Assembly (NCBI RefSeq): GCF_001653515.1
Contig: NZ_LYOY01000040.1
Location: 434,001-498,000 of the forward strand
Direction of reading: 5' to 3'
From: Streptomyces sp. ERV7
GTDB taxonomy: Bacteria > Actinomycetota > Actinomycetes > Streptomycetales > Streptomycetaceae
DNA: 64,000 nt
Position 1 is the first letter of the stretch; each line of letters begins with the position of its first letter. This document shows, in pieces, positions 44,017 through 52,566 of this stretch. The notes beneath the pieces were generated by a model. The model was not told where the DNA came from. It worked only from the letters and a program-made list of their open reading frames with translations, and ran no database searches. A program made the position numbers and the translations under genes.

Positions 44017-45525
44017 CTACGCGAAGCGGGCCGCGAGCAGCACCACGTCCTCGCCGCCGTCCGACGCGTCCAGCCCGTCCGGCAGCACGGTCCGCAGCAC
44101 GTGGTCGGCGATCGAGCCCGGGTCGTCGCGGGCGGCCCTCGGGACGCTCGCGGCCGCCGCGTGGAGGCGGGCGAAGGCCCGGTCCATCGGGTCGCCGGTG
44201 CGGTGGAGCAGCCCGTCGGTGTACAGCAGCACCGTTTCTCCGGCCGCGGGCTGGATCTCCACGCTGGGCGCCTCCCAGCAGGCGAGCATCCCCAGCGGCG
44301 CGGAGAGCGAGGTCTCCACGTACTCGGTACGGCGCTCGCCGACGATCAGCGGCGGCGCGTGCCCGGCCCCGGCGAGGACGATCTTGCCGCGCGCGGGCTC
44401 GCAGTACGCGAAGAGCGCGGTCGCCGAGCGGGCGGGCTCGGTCAGCCGCAGCAGCAGTTCGAGGTCGGAGAGGACGGCGACCGGGTCCTCGCCCTCCATC
44501 ACCGCGTACGCCCGCAGGCTGGCGCGCAGCCGGCCCATCGCGGCGACGGCGCTCGGCCCGGATCCGGTGACGGACCCGACCGCGAGGCCCAGCGCGCCCT
44601 CGGGCAGTGGCAGCGCGTCGTACCAGTCGCCGCCGCCGCGCGGTCCGGTGCGGTGGCGGGCGGCGAGCTGCACCCGGGCCACCCGGGGCAGTCTGCTGGG
44701 CAGCAGCTCTTCGGTGACGGTGGCGAGCCGGGTCCGGGCGCGGTCCAGCTCGACCAGGCGGGCCACGTGCTCGGCGGCCTGCCGCAGATAGAGCCCGACG
44801 AGGTGGCGGCGGCGCTCGGGCGGCTCGGCGGGCTCGTCGTAGAGCCACACCGCCGCGCCGAGGCGGGCACCCTCGTCCGTGGTGAGGGGCAGTGCGTAGC
44901 TGGCCGCGTAGCCGAGCCGGGCGGCCACCTCGCGGTGGCGCGGGTCGGGTCCGGGGCCGCTGCCCACCTCGCCGACCAGGTCCGAGCCGCCGTCGGCGTC
45001 GGGGAGGCCGTCGAGGATCCTGCCGTACGGGGTGGCGCTGCGCGGGACCGTCTCGATGTGGCCGAGGTCGGCGTGGGCGAGGCCGAGGCCGGTGGTGACC
45101 GCGGGGCCGAGCCCGTCGGCGGGCTCCAGGACGACCAGGCCGCGACGGGCACCGACCAGCGCGGCACCGGCCCGCAGCAGCTCGTTGAGGGCGTCGTCCA
45201 GCACGGAGGTGCGGGAGAGGCGCTCGGTGAGTTCGTGCAGCGTGGTGAGGTCGGATACCCAGCCGGCCAGCCGGTCCTGGATGACCGCGCCAGGGGCTGC
45301 GGAGGAGGCGGGGGTGGATGTGGGCAGAGGCGCAGAAGTGTGCGCGGGGGGCGGGACGGCTGGATCGATTCCAGCCACTTTCGGCAGGTGTGGGGCGCTC
45401 ATGGCAGTCGGCTTTCCGGCCGGTCGATTCCGCTCAATAGCATCGCAAACCCCCATGTCAATCTGCGCCGCCATCAATGCATCCAGATGTACACGTACAA
45501 GTAAGGGGATGTCCAGCATTGTCAT
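44017..45525 (-). CDS. PP2C/SpoIIE-type phosphatase with GAF domain
   Basis: 502 aa from ATG 45525 (ATG 45519 also possible). The N-terminus RVHLDALMAAQIDMGVCDAI is a conserved leader in this Streptomyces phosphatase group as I recall it. A GAF-like domain covers about 100-270 (ALNELLRAGAALVGARRGLV). The SpoIIE-type PP2C domain from about 290 has GPRGGGDWYDALPLPEGALG, VGSVTGSGPSAVAAMGRLRA and LLLYTDGLLHRTG. The usual metal-binding Asp pair is altered: the Asp expected in VGDVxGxG reads Ser here (VGSVTGSG), so activity is questionable. Codon 8 is TTA (45502-45504), which makes translation dependent on the bldA tRNA. Confidence 0.88.
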   Translation of the reverse strand: MTMLDIPLLVRVHLDALMAAQIDMGVCDAIERNRPAGKPTAMSAPHLPKVAGIDPAVPPPAHTSAPLPTSTPASSAAPGAVIQDRLAGWVSDLTTLHELTERLSRTSVLDDALNELLRAGAALVGARRGLVVLEPADGLGPAVTTGLGLAHADLGHIETVPRSATPYGRILDGLPDADGGSDLVGEVGSGPGPDPRHREVAARLGYAASYALPLTTDEGARLGAAVWLYDEPAEPPERRRHLVGLYLRQAAEHVARLVELDRARTRLATVTEELLPSRLPRVARVQLAARHRTGPRGGGDWYDALPLPEGALGLAVGSVTGSGPSAVAAMGRLRASLRAYAVMEGEDPVAVLSDLELLLRLTEPARSATALFAYCEPARGKIVLAGAGHAPPLIVGERRTEYVETSLSAPLGMLACWEAPSVEIQPAAGETVLLYTDGLLHRTGDPMDRAFARLHAAAASVPRAARDDPGSIADHVLRTVLPDGLDASDGGEDVVLLAARFA

Positions 45526-45941
45526 AGCGGGATTGTTGGTGTCCGGGGGGTGTTCAACTTGGCGGAAAATTGCCCCCTATGGCCCATCTCTGGGGTCGAC
45601 TGAGGGCGTTCAAGAGCGCGTCATATCGAGCGGGTTGGGTACGTACTCGGTGATGGCCAGGGGCAGTTGACGGTGTCCCGGAACCCGGCGGCGGGCCAGG
45701 GCGTCTTAACAGCCGACGGCCGCGCCCCATCCCCGAGTGGCGGGGTTTTTGCACAAGGGTCGGCAAGCGCCACGCGCACGCCACCCCTCGCCATGCGTTT
45801 AATGGTCACAGCCCACGCTTGGTCCTGACGGGTTACCCGTACCGCAGGCTCGCAGAGCTCATAGAGCATGTACGCGCAGTGAAGTGATGCACACATGGTG
45901 TGATGTGGACCTCGGCGTTCAACGGAAAGGAACGAGCGCTC
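45526..45941. other. Gene-free interval upstream of the degenerate prim-pol gene
   Basis: About 415 bp with no convincing protein gene. A 53-residue open frame at 45510-45670 on the plus strand is antisense to the phosphatase start and has no proper ribosome binding site. The interval contains the CCCCG-AGTGG-CGGGG-TTTTT hairpin (see separate entry), and must contain both divergent promoters. Confidence 0.6.
45731..45750 (+). terminator. Intrinsic-terminator-like hairpin with U-run (possible attenuator)
   Basis: CCCCG-AGTGG-CGGGG followed directly by TTTTT on the plus strand. U-runs are rare in this genome. No gene ends upstream on this strand, so it may act as an attenuator in the leader of the gene at 45942 or end antisense transcripts. 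Confidence 0.45.
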
Positions 45942-46625
45942 ATGCGCGAGATCCTCGGAAGGCGACGCAGGCTCCGGTTCCGGCGCAGTGAAAGGGCTGC
46001 TCAGCTTGGCGCCGCGCTGACCTGCGCGACCGAGTGGAAATGGCCCGTACTCCCCGGTGTGGGACTCAAGGCAGCCGGTGGCCGCGGTGACCGGGGCCGC
46101 GGCTGTGCCTGTCCCGACCCCGAGTGCGCCGTCCCGGGGGCGCACCCCTTCGACCCGGGGCTCCTCGCGGCCTCGACCGACGAACGTCTGGTGCGCTGGT
46201 GGTGGACCAACCGCCCGGCTGCCCCCGTGCTCCTCGCGACGGGCGGCACGGCACCGTGCGCGGTGAGCCTTCCGGCCGTGGCCGGGGCGCGGGCGCTGGT
46301 GGTCCTCGACGAGATGGGCATCCGGCTCGGCCCCGTGGTGGCGACGCCCACCCGGTGGTCGCTGCTGGTCGCTCCGTACTCGATGGAACGTCTGGGTGAC
46401 CTCCTCTACTCCAAGGACTGGGTGCCGAGTTCGCTCCGCTTCCACGGAGAGGGCGGATATCTGGTGCTGCCCCCGTCCGAGACGGGCACGGGGCAGGTGC
46501 GCTGGGAGCGGGCTCCGCTGCCGGGGTCGGCCAGGCCCTGGCTGCCGGATGTGGAGGCGGTGGTGGACGCGCTGGTCGCGGCGTCGACCAGCGCACCGGA
46601 CGGCGGGTCCCGGCTCGCGTACTGA
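45942..46625 (+). CDS. Bifunctional DNA primase/polymerase-like protein, degenerate active site
   Basis: 227 aa from ATG 45942, with AAAGGAA about 10 nt upstream. The pattern RAAQLGAALTCATEWKWPVLPG, a Cys-rich zinc-like segment GRGCACPDPECAVPGAHP, RWWWTNRPAAPVLLATGG and the late EGGYLVLPPSETGTG corresponds to the N-terminal prim-pol domain (PF09250) found in actinobacteria. Where catalytic family members carry the metal-binding Asp-x-Asp, this protein reads CAVSLPAVAGARAL, so the acids appear lost. It may be a structural or regulatory derivative. A second copy with the acids present lies at 54.1 kb. Confidence 0.75.
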   Translation: MREILGRRRRLRFRRSERAAQLGAALTCATEWKWPVLPGVGLKAAGGRGDRGRGCACPDPECAVPGAHPFDPGLLAASTDERLVRWWWTNRPAAPVLLATGGTAPCAVSLPAVAGARALVVLDEMGIRLGPVVATPTRWSLLVAPYSMERLGDLLYSKDWVPSSLRFHGEGGYLVLPPSETGTGQVRWERAPLPGSARPWLPDVEAVVDALVAASTSAPDGGSRLAY

Positions 46626-46817
46626 GCGGGTGGCCCCGTCCGCGTACTGGGTCAGCGAACGGGGCGGGCTCCGAGTTCCCGGCGGAGCGCGGTGTCACTC
46701 GTTCGGGTGCGAGAGTGCCCCACTTGTACGGGAAACGGGCGCGCGGTTCACCGGGCGCCCGGTTTCCGTCGCTATCTTCGGCCCACCGCAGGAATTCCAT
46801 GGGATGGGTGAGCCGCC

Positions 46818-47525
46818 GTGAACCTCCGCATGATCGGTATCGGGGCCGTGGTGGTGTTCACGGTGCTGCTGCCGCTGGCGGCATCGGCCGGCCAGGCCGA
46901 AGACCCGGAGCCGACGGAGGCCGGGTCGGCGGGCGGCGATCCCGCCCTGACCGACCCGACCCTGGCCGATCCCGGCCTGGCCGAGGCGGCGGCCGGTTCT
47001 GCGGGGTCGGATTCTGCGGGGTCAGGTTCTGCGGGGTCCGCCGGTGTTCGTTCCGGCGGGTCCGACTCCGGATCTGACTCGGGTACCGAGCCCGGCTCGC
47101 TACCGGACGACGCGAAGAGGGCTCCCCACGCGCGCGTGGGCGGTGTGCCCGCCGAGCCTGCTGCCCACTGCGGACCGGAACTCGTCTCGCCCGACGGCGT
47201 CGAGGCGCAGACCTGTGTGCTGACCGAGGGACACGACGCCTGGGCGCGCACCTATTACCGCAATGCGACGGGCGGACGGTTGCGCTCGGTGCTCACACTG
47301 ATGGGGCCGGGCGGCCACACCGTACAGACGAACTGTGCCGTCGGAGCGGGAGATCAGCCGGGAGTATGCGAGACCCCGAGGGGGTCGGCGGGGGGAAAAC
47401 CTGGCGCGTACTCGGCGGTCGCGGAGTTCGCGGAAACGGGCGAGGACGCGCCTCTGCTGCTGCGTTCCGGGTCCAATGCGCCCGACGGCGTGGCGGTCAA
47501 CTCGGCGGCGGACACGGCTCGTTGA
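46818..47525 (+). CDS. Secreted protein with Gly/Ser/Asp-rich linker
   Basis: 235 aa from GTG 46818. The signal peptide MNLRMIGIGAVVVFTVLLPL is cleaved near ASAGQA. Residues about 30-95 are a low-complexity Ala/Gly/Ser/Asp linker made of short repeats (SAGSDSAGSGSAGSAG). The C-terminal 130 residues contain four Cys (HCGPELV, QTCVLTEG, TNCAVGAG, GVCETPRG), suggesting two disulfides in an exported domain. I cannot name the family. A hairpin terminator follows about 55 bp downstream. Confidence 0.75.
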   Translation: MNLRMIGIGAVVVFTVLLPLAASAGQAEDPEPTEAGSAGGDPALTDPTLADPGLAEAAAGSAGSDSAGSGSAGSAGVRSGGSDSGSDSGTEPGSLPDDAKRAPHARVGGVPAEPAAHCGPELVSPDGVEAQTCVLTEGHDAWARTYYRNATGGRLRSVLTLMGPGGHTVQTNCAVGAGDQPGVCETPRGSAGGKPGAYSAVAEFAETGEDAPLLLRSGSNAPDGVAVNSAADTAR

Positions 47526-47578
47526 GCGGGAAGCGGCCACGTGGGCGCGTGCGGCGAACCGTAAGAGGAAATGGAAGG

Positions 47579-47618
47579 GCCCGGTCGCTGGCGACGGGGG
47601 ATGCACCAGCGACCGGGC
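47579..47618. terminator. Hairpin terminator
   Basis: Perfect 13-bp stem GCCCGGTCGCTGG / CCAGCGACCGGGC with a 14-nt loop, 53 bp after the secreted protein gene and 125 bp from the end of the convergent SEC-C protein gene. Confidence 0.85.
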
Positions 47619-47743
47619 TCTTAGAACGGTAACAAGAGATCTGTCATTCGCAAATTCGATCTCGGTTATTCGGACACCGATTTATCTGCGACTACCGGGA
47701 GTTGTGACGCGGGTCACCTGTCCCGTGACAGGAATGGTCACGC

Positions 47744-48733
47744 TCAGCTCAAGGTCACCTGGCGGTTGGTGAGGCCGCCGCGCGCCCTGCGCTCCTCCGG
47801 CGTCAGCGGAGCCTCGTCCGCCAGTGCCGCCGCCAGCCGCTCCGCGAACGCGGCGGCCGGCTTCTCGCACTCCTCGGCCGTCATCGAGCTCGGCAGGTCC
47901 CAGACCGGAACGGTCAGACCGTGCGCCCGGAACGAGCCGACGAGCCGGGTGTCCTCGCCGAGCGAGGAGGTGCCCGCCGCGTGCAGCCGGGCGAGCGCGT
48001 CCAGAAGCTTCTCCTCCGGGTACGGCATGACCCAGCGGAGGTGGTTCTTCTCGGGCGTCTCGCACCAGTAGGAGGAGTCGACCGACGTGAGCCGTACGGT
48101 CGGGATCGCGGCCGCGTTGGCGCGCTCCAGGGAGGCGGTCACCTCGGGGGTGGCGTTCTCCGAGTCCGGCACCCAGAACTCGAACCCGCTGTGCACGGCG
48201 GGCTCGAACGCGGCGGCCGGGTCCAGCAGGTCCTGGAGGCGGGGGCCCTGCGGGTCGACGCGCTGGGCGGCGACCGGCGTACCCGGCTCCGCCGTCAACG
48301 CGCGCGTGAGCGTGTCCGCCAGGTCGCGGCTGATGTCGCCGGACGGCGTGTCGTTCTGCAGGCCGAGCAGCACCGAGCCGTCGTCGCGGCGCAGCGCGGG
48401 CCACGCCATCGGCAGGACGGTCGCCAGCGTCACGGAGGGCACGCCCTCGGGAAGCCCGTCCTTGAGGGTGAGTTCGACGGTCGCGGCGGGGACCAGCTCG
48501 CGCAGCGCGACCCAGTCGCACTCGCCCGCCAGGCCCTCGAACGGGCGCTGGACCAGCTCGGTCACGGCGTGCGAGGCGGCGCGGCCGTGGCAGGCCTTGT
48601 AGCGGCGGCCGGAGCCGCACGGGCAGGGCTCGCGGGCCCCGACGACCGGAACGACGACATCAGCGCCTGCGGCGCCGGCCCCGTTCTTGCGCTGCGGCGC
48701 TGCGGCCTTCGTCTGGGGGCGCTTCTTGGCCAT
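47744..48733 (-). CDS. SEC-C motif protein (DUF5926-like)
   Basis: 329 aa. A Lys/Arg/Ala-rich start (MAKKRPQTKAAAPQRKNG) leads into PCPCGSGRRYKACHG, the SEC-C zinc-binding motif near residues 37-50. A large actinobacteria-specific domain follows (TVELTLKDGLPEGVPSVTLA, YWCETPEKNHLRWVMPYPEE). SEC-C motifs bind zinc and often act as a protein- or nucleic-acid-contacting tail. The function of this protein is unknown. ATG 48733 is the only sensible start. Confidence 0.87.
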   Translation of the reverse strand: MAKKRPQTKAAAPQRKNGAGAAGADVVVPVVGAREPCPCGSGRRYKACHGRAASHAVTELVQRPFEGLAGECDWVALRELVPAATVELTLKDGLPEGVPSVTLATVLPMAWPALRRDDGSVLLGLQNDTPSGDISRDLADTLTRALTAEPGTPVAAQRVDPQGPRLQDLLDPAAAFEPAVHSGFEFWVPDSENATPEVTASLERANAAAIPTVRLTSVDSSYWCETPEKNHLRWVMPYPEEKLLDALARLHAAGTSSLGEDTRLVGSFRAHGLTVPVWDLPSSMTAEECEKPAAAFAERLAAALADEAPLTPEERRARGGLTNRQVTLS

Positions 48734-48912
48734 GGTGTGGCTCTCTCCCGACTGCGGTGGTGCGGTGTCGCTGTGTCGGGCGCGAGCCTAGTCGTACCGG
48801 TCGGGATACGGCGTACGCCTCGGGACAAGTCGCGCCGGGTGGCGGGTGGCTCGGCGGGTGATCCGGCGGTGGACTCGGCCCGGGCCGTCGGGCGACGTCC
48901 TGGGACCGCGTC

Positions 48913-49461
48913 TCAGTCCAGGTCGTCGAAGACGTCCCGGAACTCAAGACCCGGCACCGCCACGCGCGCGACGAAGTCGTCCGGGGAGGGCCCGCGTCCG
49001 TTGTCGCGTCCCGGTGCGCGGTCGTACCCGGCCGTGATGATCACCCAGACGGTCACCTCGCCGGACGCGCTGTCCCGTACGCCCCAGTCCTGGGCGAGCG
49101 CGCTGATGATGTTCAGACCGCGGCCACCGCGCGCGGTGACGGACGGTGTGGCCGGAACCGGCCGGGTCGGACCGCCGCCGTCGGTCACCTCGACCGTCAG
49201 CCGGCCCGCCTTGTCGATGCGCCAGGCGGCCCGGACGTCCCCGTCGCCCACGTCCGCGCGCCCCAGCGGCCTGCCGTGCCGGCAGGCATTGCTGAGCAGT
49301 TCGGACAGGACCAGTACGGCATCGTCCACGACCGGCTCGGACACGCCGCTGCCGAGCAGCTGCTCGCGCATCCGGTGTCTCGCCTTGCCCACGCCCGCAG
49401 GGCCGTGGGGCACGGCCATGCTCGACGACGTGGGCACCTCCTGTGCCACCACCAACGCCAC
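48913..49461 (-). CDS. Anti-sigma-factor-like ATP-binding protein (HATPase_c_2)
   Basis: 182 aa from GTG 49461, with GAAGGAGG 8 nt upstream. N-box LVLSELLSNACRHGRPLG, G1 VEVTDGGGPTRP, G2 ARGGRGLNIISALAQDWGV. This is the RsbW-like single-domain ATPase family expanded in Streptomyces. The longer open frame upstream, reaching 50364, is antisense to the phosphodiesterase gene and not real. The C-terminal 40 residues after the ATPase are an unassigned tail. Confidence 0.9.
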   Translation of the reverse strand: MALVVAQEVPTSSSMAVPHGPAGVGKARHRMREQLLGSGVSEPVVDDAVLVLSELLSNACRHGRPLGRADVGDGDVRAAWRIDKAGRLTVEVTDGGGPTRPVPATPSVTARGGRGLNIISALAQDWGVRDSASGEVTVWVIITAGYDRAPGRDNGRGPSPDDFVARVAVPGLEFRDVFDDLD

Positions 49462-49682
49462 CCCCGAGACCTCCTTCACCCCACGCCACGGTGTGGATGC
49501 CCCAATGGACTGGACCGGAAACCGGCCAACCGGCGTCCGGTGACGCACTCGTAACGATCGAATACGGACCGAACGCGCCGGTGCACTCCCTGTCACCGGC
49601 CTTACTGGTGGCACGAGTGGGGAGGACGACAAAGGAAGTGGCGCTCCACGGGGCCGCTTCGGCTGTCTCGGAGGCGGCTGCC

Positions 49683-50510
49683 TCAGAGGCGGCCGAGCTG
49701 GTGCAGGACCTGCTTCGGGCGGTTGGTGATGATGGCCTCGACGCCGAGGCGCACGCACAGTTCGACGTCCTCCGGCTCGTTCACCGTCCAGACGTGGACC
49801 TGGTGGCCCGCCGCGTGCAGCCGGTCGATGTAGCCGGGGTGATTGCGGACGATCCGCATACCGGGGCCCGCGATCCGGGCACCCGCCGGGAGCCGCCCGT
49901 CGCGCAGCCGCGGCGACAGGAACTGCATCAGATAGACGGTCGGGATGTCCGGCGCGGCCGCCGCGACGCGGTGCAGGGAACGCGCGGAGAAGCTCATGAT
50001 GCGCACCGGCGAGGTCTCGCCGGTGGGCGGCGGTTCGGCCAGACCGAAGCGCTTGAGCAGGTGCAGCAGCCGCTCCTCGACCTGCCCGGCCCAGCGGGTG
50101 GGGTGCTTGGTCTCGATGGCCAGCTCGACGCGGCGGCCCGCGTCGGCGACGAGTTCCAGGAGCCGTTCGAGGGTCAGGACGGAGGTGAAGGACGGGTCGC
50201 CCCAGTCCGGGCTCTCCTCGCTGTCCTTCCAGGAGCCGAAGTCGAGCGCCGAGAGCGCGGAGAGCTCCAGGGCGGAGACGGCGCCCCGGCCGTTGGAGGT
50301 CCGGTTGACGCGGCGGTCGTGGACGCAGACGAGGTGGCCGTCGGCGGTGAGCCGGACGTCGCACTCAAGGGCGTCCGCGCCGTCCTCGATGGCCTTCATG
50401 TACGCGGCGAGGGTGTGCTCGGGCGCGTCCTCGGAGGCACCGCGGTGGGCGACCACCTGGATGGAGGCCCGATGGGGCGTATGACTGTCGTGCTGCCGTG
50501 CTTGGGTCAC
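49683..50510 (-). CDS. glpQ: Glycerophosphodiester phosphodiesterase
   Basis: 275 aa from GTG 50510. The GDPD signature is VVAHRGASEDAPEHTLAAYM, then DALECDVRLTADGHLVCVHD, giving the metal ligands Glu and Asp and both catalytic His. The barrel ends with VHVWTVNEPEDVELCVRLGV. No signal peptide, so it is likely cytoplasmic and hydrolyses glycerophosphodiesters from phospholipid turnover. No clear ribosome binding site precedes the chosen GTG. Specificity beyond the family is not shown, and the symbol is by family. Confidence 0.92.
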   Translation of the reverse strand: MTQARQHDSHTPHRASIQVVAHRGASEDAPEHTLAAYMKAIEDGADALECDVRLTADGHLVCVHDRRVNRTSNGRGAVSALELSALSALDFGSWKDSEESPDWGDPSFTSVLTLERLLELVADAGRRVELAIETKHPTRWAGQVEERLLHLLKRFGLAEPPPTGETSPVRIMSFSARSLHRVAAAAPDIPTVYLMQFLSPRLRDGRLPAGARIAGPGMRIVRNHPGYIDRLHAAGHQVHVWTVNEPEDVELCVRLGVEAIITNRPKQVLHQLGRL

Positions 50511-50743
50511 CGCGTCATCGTGCCACTGCGGCGGGGCGCAGGGGCGGCTTGCGGGCGGGAGCACGAATACACAGCTCCTGCTTACAGTGGCCTGACAGCT
50601 TGTGGGAAAAGCTGAGCGCTGACATGTGCACACGTCCGCACCGCGCGATACGCGATTGTCGGACCCCTGACGCACCATGGTCGGTGTCGCGTCCCCAGCC
50701 GAACATACCGACCCCGAGACTGAGTGGAACCGAGGAGAGAGCT

Positions 50744-52270
50744 GTGAGCACCGAGAACGAGGGCACCGCGGTCCCGGCCGTCCCGCCTGCCCCGTCGTCA
50801 GCACCGCCCGCGCCTCCCGTCCCTCCCGTGACGGCCGAGGAGGCCGCCGCGCCGTCCCCGGCCGCCCCGACCCCCGGGGCCCCCGCCACGTACGCCGAGA
50901 CCGCGGCCACGCACGCGATGCCGCAGCCGACGGGTGCGCCGCAGGCGGCGAGCGGGCAGGAGCCGGCCGCCGCGCATGACCCGGTCACCGCGCAGCTGCC
51001 CGGCCCGGTGCCGGCCGAGCCGCACGTCGGGGCGCCCGTCACGCACGCGCAGGCACCCGGCGGCTGGCCCACGCCCCCGCCCGCGCTGCCCGCGTACGGC
51101 GGCGGAGGCGGCGGCCCGGTCTGGGGCGCGCCCGTGCCCGAGCCGCAGCGCCCGCGCCGCCGTGGCGGCCTGGTCGCCGCCATCCTGGTGGCCGCGCTGG
51201 TCGCGGGCGGCGTCGGCGGCGCCATCGGCTACTGGGCGGCGGACCGCGAGGACGGCTCCGGCGGTTCGACCACGGTCTCGGCGTCCGACACCCCGAAGGA
51301 CTTCAAGCGCGACCCGGGCACGGTCGCGGCGGTCGCCGCGAAGGCGCTGCCGAGCGTCGTGACGATCCAGGCGGAGGGCAGCGACGGCGAGGGCGGCACC
51401 GGCACCGGTTTCGTCTACGACCGGGAGGGCCACATCGTCACCAACAACCACGTGGTGGCCTCCGCCGCCAACAGCGGCAAGCTGACGGCGACGTTCTCCA
51501 ACGGCAAGAAGTACGACGCCGAGGTGGTCGGTCGCGCGCAGGGCTACGACGTGGCCGTCATCAAGCTCAAGAGCGCCCCGGCCAACCTGGTCCCGCTCGC
51601 CCTCGGCAACTCCGACCAGGTCGCCGTCGGCGACTCGACGATCGCGATCGGCGCGCCCTTCGGCCTCTCCAACACGGTCACCACGGGCATCATCAGCGCC
51701 AAGAACCGCCCGGTGTCGTCCAGCGACGGCGCCAACTCCAAGGCGTCGTACATGAGCGCCCTCCAGACGGACGCCTCCATCAACCCGGGCAACTCGGGCG
51801 GCCCGCTGCTCGATTCGCGTGGCGCGGTCATCGGCATCAACTCGGCGATCCAGTCGGCCGGCAGCGGTGGCTTCGGCCAGTCGCAGGCGGGCTCGATCGG
51901 CCTGGGCTTCGCGATCCCGGTCAACCAGGCGAAGAACGTGGCGGAGCAGCTCATCAAGACCGGCAAGCCGGTCTACCCGGTGATCGGCGCGACCGTCGCC
52001 ATGGACCAGAAGGGCCAGGGCGCCAAGATCTCCCCGCAGGCGTCCGGCGGCACCCCGGCCGTGGTGTCCGGCGGCCCGGCGGACAAGGCGGGCCTCAAGC
52101 CCGGCGATGTCATCACCAAGTTCGGCGACACGGTGATCGACAGCGGCCCGACCCTGATCAGCGAGATCTGGACGCACAAGCCGGGCGACCAGGTCCAGCT
52201 CACGTACCAGCGCGACGGCAAGGAGGCGACGGTCACGGTCACCCTGGGCGAGCGCATGGGCGACAGCTGA
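50744..52270 (+). CDS. HtrA/DegP-type membrane serine protease with PDZ domain
   Basis: 508 aa from GTG 50744, with GAGGAGAG upstream. A long Pro/Ala-rich cytoplasmic N-terminus (about 1-145) precedes one membrane helix (LVAAILVAALVAGGVGGAIG). The extracytoplasmic trypsin-fold domain has TNNHVV (His), GYDVAVIKLK (Asp) and NPGNSGGPLL (Ser). A C-terminal PDZ domain follows (GGPADKAGLKPGDVITKFG). Such proteases handle misfolded envelope proteins. It is transcribed divergently from the phosphodiesterase gene, and tRNA-Ser lies downstream. Confidence 0.95.
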   Translation: MSTENEGTAVPAVPPAPSSAPPAPPVPPVTAEEAAAPSPAAPTPGAPATYAETAATHAMPQPTGAPQAASGQEPAAAHDPVTAQLPGPVPAEPHVGAPVTHAQAPGGWPTPPPALPAYGGGGGGPVWGAPVPEPQRPRRRGGLVAAILVAALVAGGVGGAIGYWAADREDGSGGSTTVSASDTPKDFKRDPGTVAAVAAKALPSVVTIQAEGSDGEGGTGTGFVYDREGHIVTNNHVVASAANSGKLTATFSNGKKYDAEVVGRAQGYDVAVIKLKSAPANLVPLALGNSDQVAVGDSTIAIGAPFGLSNTVTTGIISAKNRPVSSSDGANSKASYMSALQTDASINPGNSGGPLLDSRGAVIGINSAIQSAGSGGFGQSQAGSIGLGFAIPVNQAKNVAEQLIKTGKPVYPVIGATVAMDQKGQGAKISPQASGGTPAVVSGGPADKAGLKPGDVITKFGDTVIDSGPTLISEIWTHKPGDQVQLTYQRDGKEATVTVTLGERMGDS

Positions 52271-52367
52271 CCACCGCGGACCCGGCGGCCGCCCGATGAC
52301 ATCGGCGACTGCCGGGGAGGCCCGTCCGTCCTCCGGCCGGGCCTCCGCACCACGATGGCCCCTCCGC

Positions 52368-52373
52368 TAGGCT
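52368..52373 (+). promoter_or_regulatory. Putative -10 element of tRNA-Ser
   Basis: TAGGCT, a typical Streptomyces HrdB-type -10 hexamer, 34 bp upstream of the tRNA-Ser 5' end. A good -35 box is not visible. Confidence 0.45.
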
Positions 52374-52407
52374 GTAGCAGCCCCGAGGCCGGTCGGCCCG
52401 GGGCGAG

Positions 52408-52492
52408 GGTGGGTTGCCCGAGCGGCCTAAGGGAACGGTCTTGAAAACCGTCGTGGCGCGAGTCACCGTGGGTTCAAATCCCACACCCACCG
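52408..52492 (+). tRNA. tRNA-Ser (anticodon UGA)
   Basis: 85 nt fold into a class II tRNA. The acceptor stem is GGTGGGT / ACCCACC with G discriminator. The anticodon arm ACGGT-CTTGAAA-ACCGT has TGA at its centre. There is a variable arm (CGTGGCGCGAGTCACCG) and a T-arm GTGGG-TTCAAAT-CCCAC. The long variable arm and anticodon identify serine. CCA is not encoded. A strong terminator follows 25 bp later. Confidence 0.97.
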
Positions 52493-52516
52493 CGTGCGAG
52501 GGCCGTATGGCCCGTG

Positions 52517-52557
52517 AAAAAAGTGGTGCCCCGGAAATCCGGGGCACCACTTTTTTT
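52517..52557. terminator. Bidirectional intrinsic terminator
   Basis: AAAAA run, then the stem GTGGTGCCCCGG / CCGGGGCACCAC with a 4-nt AAAT loop, then TTTTTTT. Symmetric A and T tracts let it serve both tRNA-Ser (rightward) and the convergent cell-surface protein gene (leftward). Confidence 0.95.
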
Positions 52558-52566
52558 GATCCGGGA

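Noticed and set aside
45510-45670. 53-residue lipoprotein-like frame (MSSIVIAGLLVSGGCS)
   Set aside because: It is antisense to the phosphatase start, has no properly spaced ribosome binding site and does not continue into a domain.
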